Below are positions 42,893-52,451 of a stretch of 64,000 bases of DNA, piece after piece (the first letter of the stretch is position 1; each line of letters opens with the position of its first letter). Where the stretch lies: the NCBI RefSeq assembly GCF_008801475.1, contig NZ_VZPP01000002.1, forward strand, positions 372,001 through 436,000, read 5' to 3'. The notes beneath the pieces are model-generated. The model searched no databases. It was not told where the DNA came from and saw nothing but the letters and a program-made list of their open reading frames with translations. The position numbers were made by a program, and so were the translations under genes. This stretch comes from Pseudomonas moorei (GTDB lineage: Bacteria > Pseudomonadota > Gammaproteobacteria > Pseudomonadales > Pseudomonadaceae).

Positions 42893-45763
42893 TCAGTCAA
42901 TGCATTGGTCCCGCAGCATAACCGCCAGGCCCTGTGCCTCGATTGGCCGACTGATCAGATACCCTTGCACCTCGTCGCAGTGTTCTTGCTTGAGGAATTC
43001 AAGCTGCTCCTGACGCTCGACCCCTTCCGCCACTACCTTCAACGACAAACCGTGAGCCATGGCGATGATCGCTCGGGTGATCGCCGCATCCTCGGTGCCC
43101 TCCCCCAGGCCGCGAATGAACGCCTGATCGATTTTCACGTAATCCACCGGGATGCGTTTGAGATAGCTCAGTGACGAATAGCCGGTGCCAAAATCATCGA
43201 TCGCCAGCTTGACGCCCAAATCACGTAACTGCTGGAACGTCGCGATGATGTGCTCGACGCTGTCCAGCAACTGGCTTTCGGTGAGCTCCAGCTCCAGGTA
43301 ATGCGGTGCAAGACCGGTTTCTTCCAGCACCTGACGAACCAGGCTGACCAGCTTGCCCTGACGCAGTTGATGCACCGACAGATTGACCGACACCCGAATC
43401 GGCTCGAGCCCCTGTCGCTGCCACTCACAGGCTTGCCAGCAGGCCTGACGCAACACGAACTCGCCGATTGGGCCGATCAGCCCGGTTTCCTCAGCCAGGC
43501 CGATGAAGTCCCCCGGCGGCACGCGGCCCATGGTGGGATGGTCCCAGCGCACCAAAGCTTCGGCAGCGTTCAGCTTGCCCGTGGCGAGACACAACTTCGG
43601 CTGGTAGAACACCATCAGTTGCTTCTCTTCGATCGCTTTGCGCAGCTGGTTTTCCAGTTGCAGGCGCTCCAGCGTGCTGGCTTGCAGACTGTCGGTATAG
43701 AACTGGAAATTATTGCCGCCCAAATGCTTGGCATGCTGCATGGCCATGTTCGACTGGCTGACCAACGCGGAAATTTCCCGGGCGTTGTCCGGCAACAGAC
43801 TGATGCCCATGGATGAGCTGACCACCAGTTCATGACCATCGATGGTCAGCGGCAAACGCAACTTGGTCGACAAACGCGTCGCCACCCGCGCCAGGCTCGA
43901 TAGGTTGCCGTAGGAATTGAACAACACAGCGAACTCGTCGCCCGACAAACGCGCGATGGTGTCCGCCTCGGGCAGTGCGTTGACCAGACGCCGAGCCATT
44001 TTCTGCAGCAACTGGTCGGCGACTTCATGACCGAGGCTATCGTTGAGCTGTTTGAAGCGATCCAGATTGATGTGCAGCAGCGCCAGGCTGCGGTAGCCGC
44101 CCTGGCGCACCCGCTGATGCGCTTCGCTGAGCCGTTCGCGGAACATCGCCCGGTTGGCCAGGCCCGTCAGTTCGTCGTAGTGGGTCAAATAGCGCATGCG
44201 CTCTTCGGATTCTCGCCGCGCCGAAAGATCGGAGAAGAAGCCGACAATATGACTTACCTTTCCCCGAATATCGCGCACAGTATTCAATTGCAGCCATTGC
44301 GGGTACATCTCCCCGTTCTTGCGGGTTTCCACCAGTTCGCCCTGCCAGCTGCCGTATTGCTCCAGCGCCTGATGAATCGCGCCGTAGTGTCGGCGCGCAT
44401 CACGACTGCAGGGCAACTCGACGACGTTGCGCCCGAGCATGTCGTCGATTTCATAGCCAGTCACGCGGCTGAAGGCCTGATTGATCGCGATCAGGGCGTA
44501 GTTCGGGTCAAAAATCACGATACCTTCGCTGGCCGCCTCGAATACGGTCGCCGCCAGTTGCTGTTGTTCTTCGAGAGCCTTGCTGGCGCTGATGTCACGA
44601 CGGGTGCCGACCATGCGAATCACTCGGCCGTTTTCGGCGCGCTCTACAGCTCGCCCGCGGTCTTCGATCCACACCCAGTGGCCGTCGGCATGACGCACGC
44701 GATATTCGATCAGGTAATCCTCGGTGCGCCCCTTCAAATGTTCGACCAACGCCCTTCTCAGTGCAGGAAGATCGTCGGGATGCAGGCGTGGCTTGAGATG
44801 ACGCAGCATGGCCGTCACGTATTCCGGCTCCAGTCCGAACAGCTCCTGAATCTGGGTGTGATGGACCTCATCGGTTTGCAGGTTCCAGTCCCACAGCCCC
44901 AATTCACTGGCCTTCAATGCCAGCGCCAGTCGCGCCTCACTCTTGCTCAGTGCCTGATTGGCGGCGTCCAGCTCCAGGCTGCGTTGTGCAACACGGCTTT
45001 CAAGGCCGGCCTGAATTTCGCGCAGTTCGTCTTCGGCACGACGGCGCTGCTCAATTTCCCTGGCCAGTTTTTGATTGAGCTGGTCGCTGCAGTTTTGCGC
45101 TTGCTGCAAATGCTCGATCAACGCTTGATTCTGGAAACGTCGCAATAACTCCCGATTGATCAGGCCGTTGACCTGCCAGGTCACCACACTCAGCGCGCCC
45201 AGCAAAATCAGGCCGAACCAGCCCCAGCCATGTGCCTGTTCATCGCCGCCCCAGAACAGATAGGCGATGGCCGGCAACAAACAGGGCAAGGTGAACGACA
45301 GGAACGCCGGCAGGCTGACCGCGTAGGCGACACTGGCCGAGAGCGCCGCGGCGCCGATCAGCCCGAAAACCCAGGCTTGCTGAATGAAATTATCGGCGGG
45401 AACCAGCGCAATGCCAGCGCCGGCAAGGGTCAGGCCGGTGAGACCGGAGCCCAGCAAAAACATGCGCCGCCAGATCGGATTGGCCTGGCGGTTGGGAATC
45501 GCCGAATCGAAGGCGGCGACCTGGATCACCCGCAACGCCACCAGGGACAGCAACCACACCAGCCAGACGCTGACCAGGAAATATCGCTGCGGACTCCAGA
45601 GCAACCCGGCGCAGACCAGACCATTGATCAACATGAACAGTGTGGGCAGCAAAGAGCCCTGATATAGCAGACGCGTGCGTTCGACCGCCATTTCCATGGC
45701 GTATTGTTTACGGATAACCCGGGGCTCCGCGGAGGGGCCCGACAGGTCGGAGCTGAAGGTCAT
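42893..45763 (-). CDS. Membrane PAS-GGDEF-EAL cyclic-di-GMP protein
   Basis: 956 aa. About six N-terminal membrane helices (~30-205) and a coiled coil (~215-280). Two PAS/PAC units follow (~280-410 and ~410-530), the second with ISASKALEEQQQLAATVFEAASEGIVIFDPN. Next are a GGDEF domain with degenerate signature SGDEF (~606-610) and a complete EAL domain: EALVRW (~733), VNLSVHQL, ELELTESQ, IDDFGTGYSS, VDYVKIDQAFI, AEGVERQEQ. All catalytic EAL motifs are present, so phosphodiesterase activity is likely; the GGDEF half may only bind GTP. Start at MTFSSDLSG; the frame is open 68 codons upstream but looks non-coding. Counterpart of PA5442 by position. Confidence 0.93.
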   Translation of the reverse strand: MTFSSDLSGPSAEPRVIRKQYAMEMAVERTRLLYQGSLLPTLFMLINGLVCAGLLWSPQRYFLVSVWLVWLLSLVALRVIQVAAFDSAIPNRQANPIWRRMFLLGSGLTGLTLAGAGIALVPADNFIQQAWVFGLIGAAALSASVAYAVSLPAFLSFTLPCLLPAIAYLFWGGDEQAHGWGWFGLILLGALSVVTWQVNGLINRELLRRFQNQALIEHLQQAQNCSDQLNQKLAREIEQRRRAEDELREIQAGLESRVAQRSLELDAANQALSKSEARLALALKASELGLWDWNLQTDEVHHTQIQELFGLEPEYVTAMLRHLKPRLHPDDLPALRRALVEHLKGRTEDYLIEYRVRHADGHWVWIEDRGRAVERAENGRVIRMVGTRRDISASKALEEQQQLAATVFEAASEGIVIFDPNYALIAINQAFSRVTGYEIDDMLGRNVVELPCSRDARRHYGAIHQALEQYGSWQGELVETRKNGEMYPQWLQLNTVRDIRGKVSHIVGFFSDLSARRESEERMRYLTHYDELTGLANRAMFRERLSEAHQRVRQGGYRSLALLHINLDRFKQLNDSLGHEVADQLLQKMARRLVNALPEADTIARLSGDEFAVLFNSYGNLSSLARVATRLSTKLRLPLTIDGHELVVSSSMGISLLPDNAREISALVSQSNMAMQHAKHLGGNNFQFYTDSLQASTLERLQLENQLRKAIEEKQLMVFYQPKLCLATGKLNAAEALVRWDHPTMGRVPPGDFIGLAEETGLIGPIGEFVLRQACWQACEWQRQGLEPIRVSVNLSVHQLRQGKLVSLVRQVLEETGLAPHYLELELTESQLLDSVEHIIATFQQLRDLGVKLAIDDFGTGYSSLSYLKRIPVDYVKIDQAFIRGLGEGTEDAAITRAIIAMAHGLSLKVVAEGVERQEQLEFLKQEHCDEVQGYLISRPIEAQGLAVMLRDQCID

Positions 45764-46022
45764 AGGCAATATTCTTGTTCTTATAAATGACGAGCACAGG
45801 CCCGAAACGTGGACGGAGCATACACAAGCAAATGCCCGGACCAAACAGCTACAGATCAAAAAACAGTCAAAAGTACGACCACCCGTCCCAGGAACAAAAG
45901 CCGCCGGACAAGGCCGGCCAACGTCTGCGGACAATGACTGACCGGTCGTCCCGCACGTATCTTTCATCGGCTAAAACAAAGCGGGGTTTGCCCGGTGTGA
46001 CGCAGCCCCCTAGAATGCCCCG

Positions 46023-48206
46023 ATGCGCGATGATCTCTCCCTTCTGCTGAACTCCCTCAACGATGCCCAACGGCAGGCCGTAGCAGCCCCCGTGGGTCGT
46101 CAGTTGGTCCTGGCCGGTGCTGGTTCCGGTAAAACCCGAGTGCTGGTGCACCGTATCGCCTGGTTGATCCAGGTCGAAAACGCTTCGCCCCACTCCATCC
46201 TGTCCGTGACGTTCACCAACAAGGCCGCTGCCGAGATGCGTCATCGCATCGAGCAGTTGATGGGTATCAACCCGGCCGGCATGTGGGTCGGCACCTTCCA
46301 CGGCCTGGCGCACCGCTTGTTGCGGGCGCATTGGCAGGAAGCCGGGCTGAGCCAGACCTTCCAGATTCTCGACAGCGACGACCAGCAGCGGCTGGTCAAG
46401 CGAGTAATCCGCGAGCTCGGCCTGGACGAGCAACGCTGGCCGGCCCGTCAGGCCCAATGGTTCATCAACGGGCAGAAAGACGAAGGTCTGCGCCCGCAAC
46501 ACATTCAAGCCAGCGGTGATTTGTTCCTGGCCACCATGCGCAGTATCTATGAAGCCTACGAGGCTGCGTGCCTGCGTGCGGGTGTCATCGATTTCTCCGA
46601 ACTGCTGTTGCGCGCACTGGACTTGTGGCGCGATCACCCGGGGCTGCTGGCGCATTATCAAAAGCGTTTCCGCCACATTCTGGTGGATGAATTCCAGGAC
46701 ACCAACGCCGTTCAATACGCCTGGTTGCGCTTGCTGGCCAAGGGTGGCGACAGCCTGATGGTGGTTGGCGATGACGATCAGTCGATTTACGGCTGGCGTG
46801 GCGCGAAAATCGAGAACATCTATCAGTACTCCGAAGACTTCCCGGACGCCGAAACCATTCGCCTGGAGCAGAACTACCGCTCCACCGCCGGGATTCTCAA
46901 GGCCGCCAACGCCTTGATCGCCAACAACACCGGGCGCCTGGGCAAAGAACTGTGGACAGACGGCGGCGAAGGCGAAGCCATCAATCTATACGCTGCTTTC
47001 AACGAGCACGACGAAGCCCGCTACGTTGTCGAAACGATCGAAAGCGCGCTGAAAACCGGCCTGGCGCGTAGCGATATTGCCATTTTGTATCGCTCCAACG
47101 CCCAATCGCGCGTTTTGGAAGAAGCCTTGCTGCGCGAGCGCATCCCGTACCGCATCTATGGCGGGCAGCGCTTCTTCGAACGGGCCGAAATCAAGAACGC
47201 CATGGCCTACCTGCGCTTGCTTGAAGGTCGAGGCAACGATGCTGCGCTGGAACGGGTGATCAACGTCCCGGCCCGTGGCATTGGCGAGAAAACCGTCGAA
47301 GCGATTCGCGACCATGCGCGCCACAGCGATGTGTCGATGTGGGAAGCCATGCGTCAGCTCGTGGCCAACAAAGGCCTGACCGGGCGCGCGGCCAGCGCTC
47401 TGGGCGCGTTTGTCGAGCTGATCGAAAACCTCGCTGCCAAATGCATGGAGATGCCGCTGCACCTGATGACCCAGACCGTCATCGAGCAGTCCGGGCTGAT
47501 TGCCTATCACGAAGCGGAAAAAGGCGAGAAAGGCCAGGCTCGGGTAGAAAACCTTGAGGAATTGGTGAGCGCCGCGCGCAACTTCGAGAACAGCGAAGAA
47601 GACGAGGACCTGACACCACTGGCGGCATTCCTCGGTCATGCATCGCTGGAAGCCGGGGATACCCAGGCGGACGAGCACGAAGACAGCATTCAGTTGATGA
47701 CCCTGCACAGCGCCAAGGGCCTGGAATTCCCTTATGTGTTCCTGGTGGGCATGGAGGAAGGCCTGTTCCCGCACAAGATGAGCCTGGAAGAGCCTGGCCG
47801 TCTGGAAGAGGAACGTCGTCTGGCCTACGTCGGCATTACCCGGGCCATGCAGAACCTGGTGATGACCTATGCTGAAACCCGACGCCTGTACGGCAGTGAG
47901 ACCTATAACAAAGTCTCACGTTTCGTACGCGAGGTACCGAAAGGCCTGATTCAGGAAGTGCGCCTTTCCAACAGCGTCAGCCGTCCGTTCGGTGGCAACC
48001 AGTCGATGAGTGGCAGCAACCTGTTCAGCGGAAGCGAGATCCCTCAAACCGGCTTCAGCCTGGGGCAGACCGTACGCCACTCAGTGTTTGGCGATGGCGT
48101 AATCCTCAACTTCGAAGGCGCAGGGGCTCAGGCCCGCGTACAGGTGAACTTCAGCGAAGGCAGCAAGTGGCTGATGCTGGGGTATGCGAAGCTGGAAGCG
48201 ATCTAG
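46023..48206 (+). CDS. uvrD: DNA helicase II UvrD
   Basis: 727 aa, normal size. SF1A 3'-5' helicase for nucleotide excision and mismatch repair. Motif I AGAGSGKTRVLVHRIAWL, Ia TFTNKAAAEMRHRI, II VDEFQDTNAVQYAWL, III GDDDQSIYGWRGA, IV RLEQNYRSTAGIL, V LMTLHSAKGLEF, VI EERRLAYVGITRAMQ. The C-terminal ~60 residues carry the UvrD/PcrA tail domain (GQTVRHSVFGDGVILNFEG). I saw no convincing LexA box upstream. Confidence 0.97.
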   Translation: MRDDLSLLLNSLNDAQRQAVAAPVGRQLVLAGAGSGKTRVLVHRIAWLIQVENASPHSILSVTFTNKAAAEMRHRIEQLMGINPAGMWVGTFHGLAHRLLRAHWQEAGLSQTFQILDSDDQQRLVKRVIRELGLDEQRWPARQAQWFINGQKDEGLRPQHIQASGDLFLATMRSIYEAYEAACLRAGVIDFSELLLRALDLWRDHPGLLAHYQKRFRHILVDEFQDTNAVQYAWLRLLAKGGDSLMVVGDDDQSIYGWRGAKIENIYQYSEDFPDAETIRLEQNYRSTAGILKAANALIANNTGRLGKELWTDGGEGEAINLYAAFNEHDEARYVVETIESALKTGLARSDIAILYRSNAQSRVLEEALLRERIPYRIYGGQRFFERAEIKNAMAYLRLLEGRGNDAALERVINVPARGIGEKTVEAIRDHARHSDVSMWEAMRQLVANKGLTGRAASALGAFVELIENLAAKCMEMPLHLMTQTVIEQSGLIAYHEAEKGEKGQARVENLEELVSAARNFENSEEDEDLTPLAAFLGHASLEAGDTQADEHEDSIQLMTLHSAKGLEFPYVFLVGMEEGLFPHKMSLEEPGRLEEERRLAYVGITRAMQNLVMTYAETRRLYGSETYNKVSRFVREVPKGLIQEVRLSNSVSRPFGGNQSMSGSNLFSGSEIPQTGFSLGQTVRHSVFGDGVILNFEGAGAQARVQVNFSEGSKWLMLGYAKLEAI

Positions 48207-48212
48207 CTTTTG

Positions 48213-48303
48213 TGCAGGAGCGAGCTTGCTTGCGATAGCGGTAGATCAGTCGACATTATCTCTGGCTGTCAGCCCGTCATCGCGAGCAAGCTCGCTCCCA
48301 CAG
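48213..48303. repeat. REP doublet
   Basis: GCAGGAGCGAGCTTGCTTGC and inverted mate GAGCAAGCTCGCTCCCACAG, ~45 nt apart, between uvrD and the EamA gene. Confidence 0.85.
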
Positions 48304-48340
48304 GATGCAGGCCGATATCTGAACTTAAAGGTGCGATGAG

Positions 48341-48781
48341 ATGGGCTCAGGCTTCTTTTCTTCCTGGACATTCTGGGCCCTGTTGTCCGCTGTATTTGCG
48401 GCGATGACCGCGATTTTCGCGAAAATCGGCGTCGAAAACGTCAATTCCGACTTTGCCACCCTGTTGCGCACCATCGTGGTCCTGGTCAGCCTGGCCTTGA
48501 TTTTGTACGCGACGGGCCAATATCAGTCACTGGGATCGATTTCCACCAAGAGCTATCTATTTCTGCTGCTGTCGGGGCTGGCCACTGGCGCATCGTGGAT
48601 TTGCTATTTCCGCGCGCTCAAGGTCGGCCCCGCTTCACTGGTCGCTCCGGTGGACAAACTCAGCGTGGTGCTGGTCGCTGTGCTCGGCGTGATCCTGCTG
48701 GGCGAAAAACTCGACCTGCGTCAATGGGGCGGAATCGGTCTGATCACGGCCGGGGTGGTCATGCTGGCGTTGCGACGTTAG
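48341..48781 (+). CDS. Single-domain EamA-family membrane protein
   Basis: 146 aa with about five helices and one EamA repeat (LLSAVFAAMTAIFAKIGVENVNSDFATLLRT ... LVAPVDKLSVVLVAVLGVILLGEKL). Full drug/metabolite transporters have two repeats (~300 aa), so this half-size form probably dimerises. Substrate unknown. RBS AAAGGTG. Confidence 0.88.
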   Translation: MGSGFFSSWTFWALLSAVFAAMTAIFAKIGVENVNSDFATLLRTIVVLVSLALILYATGQYQSLGSISTKSYLFLLLSGLATGASWICYFRALKVGPASLVAPVDKLSVVLVAVLGVILLGEKLDLRQWGGIGLITAGVVMLALRR

Positions 48782-48960
48782 AGATCTTCCCTACAGAACT
48801 TATCCACTCATCCTACAGACCAAAGTTAACAGGCCTTATTGCATTGACTAAAGCTGAACGAACCCTGTCAAGCAAAAGCCCGAAACACTCTGCCGCTAGC
48901 CAGTGTCACTTCAGCTGTGCAACATGGCGCGCGTGCCCTCCACAAATGGGAATTCCCTTT

Positions 48961-49839
48961 ATGAAACGTTTTCTTAGCATCGCCATGGCGCTGTGCATTG
49001 GCCTGACGATGAGTCTCGACGTCAATGCCGCCAAGCGCTTCGGTGGTGGCAAAAGCGCCGGCGCGGCGCCGACGCACCAAACCAGCCAGATGGCGCCTTC
49101 TTCTCCAGGCATGGGCGGCGCAGCTGCGACCGCAGGCGCTGCCGGCGCTGCTGGCGCTGCAGCCAAAGCCGGCGGTGCTTCGCGCTGGCTCGGCCCTCTG
49201 GCCGGTATCGCCGCTGGTGGTCTGCTGGCGTCCATGTTCATGGGCGGCGGCTTCCAGGGCATGCAGATCTTCGACATCCTGATCATGGCGGTCATCGCCT
49301 TCCTGATCTTCCGCTTCATTGCCGCTCGTCGTCGCAAGCAGCAGGAGCACATGGCTCCGGCAGGCTATGCGCCAATGCAGCGTGAAGTGTTCGAGCAGAA
49401 GCCTGCTGGCGGCTCGATCTTCGGCGGTTCGGCCGCACCGGTCGCCGCACGTCCAGTCATCAATGCGCCTGCCTGGTTCAATGAACAGAACTTCGTCGAA
49501 GCGGCCCGCAACCATTTCCAGTCCCTGCAGCAACACTGGGATGCCAACGAAATGGACAAGATCGCAGAGTTCGTGACCCCGCAAATGCTGGAATTCCTCA
49601 AGCGCGAACGTGCTGATCTGGGTGACGGCTTCCAGTCCACCTACATCGATAACCTGGTTGTGCAACTGGACGGTGTGGATGATCGCGCCGACAAGACCAT
49701 CGCCACCCTGACCTTCAGCGGCGTGTCGAAAACCTCGCGTTTCGACCAGGGCGAAGCGTTCAGCGAAAGCTGGAACATGGAACGTGCCCAGGGCGAAAAC
49801 CAGCCTTGGCTGGTGGCTGGTATCCGCCAGAACGGCTGA
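48961..49839 (+). CDS. Tim44-like domain membrane protein
   Basis: 292 aa. Signal-like first helix MKRFLSIAMALCIGLTMSLD, an Ala/Gly/Ser-rich linker (~25-85), two short hydrophobic helices (LGPLAGIAAGGLLASMFMG and IFDILIMAVIAFLIFRFIA), a basic RRRKQQ stop-transfer, then a C-terminal Tim44-like domain (FVEAARNHFQSLQQHWDANEMDKIAEFVTPQMLEFLKRE). Function in bacteria is not established. Start chosen at the Met before the signal-like helix; no clear SD. The frame is open far upstream, through the EamA gene, which is a shadow. Confidence 0.88.
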   Translation: MKRFLSIAMALCIGLTMSLDVNAAKRFGGGKSAGAAPTHQTSQMAPSSPGMGGAAATAGAAGAAGAAAKAGGASRWLGPLAGIAAGGLLASMFMGGGFQGMQIFDILIMAVIAFLIFRFIAARRRKQQEHMAPAGYAPMQREVFEQKPAGGSIFGGSAAPVAARPVINAPAWFNEQNFVEAARNHFQSLQQHWDANEMDKIAEFVTPQMLEFLKRERADLGDGFQSTYIDNLVVQLDGVDDRADKTIATLTFSGVSKTSRFDQGEAFSESWNMERAQGENQPWLVAGIRQNG

Positions 49840-49867
49840 TCACTCCTCGCGTTCACGTGCTGCAGTC

Positions 49868-49893
49868 AAAACCCCGGACTTGTCCGGGGTTTT
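49868..49893 (+). terminator. Rho-independent terminator of the Tim44-like gene
   Basis: AAAACCCCGGA-CTTG-TCCGGGGTTTT. Confidence 0.92.
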
Positions 49894-49976
49894 CTATTTC
49901 GCGGTTGCATCTATAGCGAGCTACTGTATAAACCGCCCCATATAAACCGCGCCATTCAAGCAAGAGGATCCCGGAC

Positions 49977-50384
49977 GTGGAAGAAATCATCGAACAACTG
50001 CGTGAAGCCAACGAACCGGTACCGGTCCCCTTGGAGCTGCCAGACGAAGATCTGCTGGTGGAAATCGAAGAACAGCTGTTCATCGACATTCCGTTCGTCT
50101 TCAAAGAGTTTCTGCTGACCGTCAGCGATGTGGTCTACGGCAGTCTGGAGCCTGTGACCGTCACCGACCCACAATCCCATACCTACCTGCCGGACGTTGC
50201 CGCCAATGCTTGGGACGCTGGCGTTGATCGCAGCATGATTCCAATCTGCCAGGATGGTGATAACTACTACCTGGTCGAAGAGGACGGCACCGTCGTGCTT
50301 TGGCTGGCCGAAGACGAGCTGATTGCTGAAGAGACCTGGGAATCGGTTTGGCATTGGGCGCGGGACGTCTGGCTGGAAAGCTGA
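49977..50384 (+). CDS. SMI1/KNR4 (SUKH) family protein
   Basis: 135 aa with GTG start (GTG GAA GAA ATC), RBS AGAGGAT at ~7 nt. Acidic. The SUKH core is visible: LELPDEDLLVEIEEQLFIDIPFVFKEFLLTVSDVVYG..., MIPICQDGDNYYLVEEDGTVVLWLAEDEL. SUKH proteins are often immunity proteins to contact-dependent toxins, but here there is no adjacent toxin gene, and isolated housekeeping members exist in Pseudomonas. Confidence 0.87.
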   Translation: MEEIIEQLREANEPVPVPLELPDEDLLVEIEEQLFIDIPFVFKEFLLTVSDVVYGSLEPVTVTDPQSHTYLPDVAANAWDAGVDRSMIPICQDGDNYYLVEEDGTVVLWLAEDELIAEETWESVWHWARDVWLES

Positions 50385-50404
50385 GTGAGCTGACGCTTCA
50401 TGGC

Positions 50405-52168
50405 TCAATGCCCGGATGAATCCTTGTGATTGTCCAGGGTATCCAGCAGTGCGACTTGCATCCTCGTGTGAACGCGGATAAACCAGCGCCACAGCAGCGC
50501 CGCCACAGCGGCCGCGACCACGATGATCAGCATCAGCAACTTGTTGGTCGGCAGAATACTGGCCGACAAGGCCGCCAACAGCAGGAAGATCACCAACAGC
50601 GAGAGGATCGGGATGACTTCTGCAATCACCCGACGCACTCGCTGCGTGTGGCGCCCGGCCATCTCCGGCTTCACGCCCATTTCCGCCAGCAGCATCGACA
50701 GTGCCTTGAGCTTGCGATAAGCGGCAATCAGGAAGGGCAGCGACAACAGCAGCGCCCCACCCCAGATCAGCGCCTTCTGCCAGCTCGGATCGCTGATCAG
50801 ATCTTGCACATAGACAGCCATTCGTTCGGCGAAATAAGCGCCGGAGAAGAAGATCGCGATTACCAATGCCAGATTGACCCCGACTTGCAGCAGAATTCGT
50901 CGGATCATCGATGCCAGCAACGCACCCTCGCCCTGAGGCTGGATGCTGCGAAGCCATTCGCCATACATCCCCAGCACTCGCCCCAGGCGCTGCGGCATCA
51001 CGGCGGCCAGCTTGATCGACAAAGGATCGGCCGCTCGAATCAAATAGGGTGTCAGCAGCGTGGTGATCACCGATACCGCCACCGCCACTGGATACAGGAA
51101 GTTGCTGGTGACCTGCAGGGTCATGCCCAGGGCAGCGATAATGAAAGAAAATTCGCCAATCTGCGACAGCCCCATCCCCACGCGCAGTGAGGTGCGTCCG
51201 TCATTGCCGGCGATAAAGGCGCCGAGACCGCAGGACAGCATCTTGCCGAGCACCACGGCGACGGTGATCACCGCAATCGGCCAGGCATATTGCAGCAGGA
51301 TCATCGGGTCCAGCATCAGCCCGATGGCGACGAAGAAAATCGCGCTGAACAAATCGCGAACCGGTTCGATCAGGCGCTCGATCTTCAGCAACTGTCGGGA
51401 CTCGGCCATGATCGCCCCGATCAGGAACGCACCCAGCACCATGCTGTATTCGAGCTTGACCACCAGCAGGCAGAAGCCGAAACACAGGCCCAGCACCGTG
51501 ATCAGCAGCATTTCATTGCTCTCGAATCTGGCCACATAGGCCAGCAATCGCGGTACCAGCAAGATGCCGATGACCAGCGCGACGATCATGAACAACGAGA
51601 GTTTGCCGACCGTGGAGAACACTTCGCCAGAGCTGACCGTGCCGCTGACCGCAATACTCGACAGCAAGGCGATGATGCCAATGCCCAGAATGTCCTCGAC
51701 GATCAGCACTCCGAAAATCAACTGCGCAAAGCGCTCGTTCTTCATCTTCAGATCGTTGAGCGCCTTGACGATGATGGTGGTCGAGGAGATCGCCAGTATC
51801 GCGCCCAGGAACAGCGAATCCATGGTGTTCCAGTCGAACCAGCGGCCTATCTCGTAACCGATCCAGATCATCAGCACGATTTCCAGGAACGCCGCGATAA
51901 ACGCCGTGGCGCCCACCTTGAACAACTTGCGCAGACTGAATTCCAGGCCCAGGCAGAACATCAGGAAAATCACCCCGAGCTCCGCCAGGGTCTTGATGGT
52001 TTCTTCATCGTGGATCAAGCCGAACGGCGGGGTGTGTGGGCCAATGATGAAGCCGGCGACGATATAACCCAGAACCACCGGTTGTTTGAACCGATGAAAG
52101 AGCACAGTCACCACACCTGCGACCAACATGATCACTGCCAAATCCTGAATGAAACTGATGGCATGCAT
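50405..52168 (-). CDS. CPA2 cation:proton antiporter (Kef-type membrane domain)
   Basis: 587 aa. Twelve or so N-terminal helices of the CPA2 fold: VLGYIVAGFIIGP, LGVIFLMFCLGLEFSLRKLF, GAILAISSTTIIVKAL, IFGVLIVEDILGIGIIALL and GMGLSQIGEFSFIIAALG. After ~400 come three or four further helices instead of the cytoplasmic TrkA-N/RCK domain of KefB/KefC, so ligand gating must differ. It exchanges K+ or Na+ for H+. Start MHAISFIQDLAV has a perfect AAGGAG site. Confidence 0.92.
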   Translation of the reverse strand: MHAISFIQDLAVIMLVAGVVTVLFHRFKQPVVLGYIVAGFIIGPHTPPFGLIHDEETIKTLAELGVIFLMFCLGLEFSLRKLFKVGATAFIAAFLEIVLMIWIGYEIGRWFDWNTMDSLFLGAILAISSTTIIVKALNDLKMKNERFAQLIFGVLIVEDILGIGIIALLSSIAVSGTVSSGEVFSTVGKLSLFMIVALVIGILLVPRLLAYVARFESNEMLLITVLGLCFGFCLLVVKLEYSMVLGAFLIGAIMAESRQLLKIERLIEPVRDLFSAIFFVAIGLMLDPMILLQYAWPIAVITVAVVLGKMLSCGLGAFIAGNDGRTSLRVGMGLSQIGEFSFIIAALGMTLQVTSNFLYPVAVAVSVITTLLTPYLIRAADPLSIKLAAVMPQRLGRVLGMYGEWLRSIQPQGEGALLASMIRRILLQVGVNLALVIAIFFSGAYFAERMAVYVQDLISDPSWQKALIWGGALLLSLPFLIAAYRKLKALSMLLAEMGVKPEMAGRHTQRVRRVIAEVIPILSLLVIFLLLAALSASILPTNKLLMLIIVVAAAVAALLWRWFIRVHTRMQVALLDTLDNHKDSSGH

Positions 52169-52451
52169 GGTGTGAGGCTCCTTGACTGACATCGCTCTAT
52201 CGGACACAGGAAAAGTCTGATCAAGCAGGGTAATAAATCCGATTTTCGTTCAGGAATTGCCCTTGGAGACAGGCTTTTGAAGGGTAACACCGCGACTTCC
52301 GGCAGAAAGGCGGTGCAATATATGGAAACAGATCGATCCGGCGTGACGGCGGCGCCGCCTGCGGCGTCCCGATAACGTTGGTTTGAAAAAACCGTACCGG
52401 CACCCGCAGAGGTGCGTCCCCTCAGACCTTGCCTTGACCCGTGAGAATGCT

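Noticed and set aside
45764..46022. LexA (SOS) box upstream of uvrD
   Set aside because: No CTGT-N8-ACAG match with acceptable half-sites was seen.
48595..48960. Upstream extension of the Tim44-like frame through the EamA gene
   Set aside because: Overlaps a well-supported gene in another frame; the signal-like helix begins at 48961.
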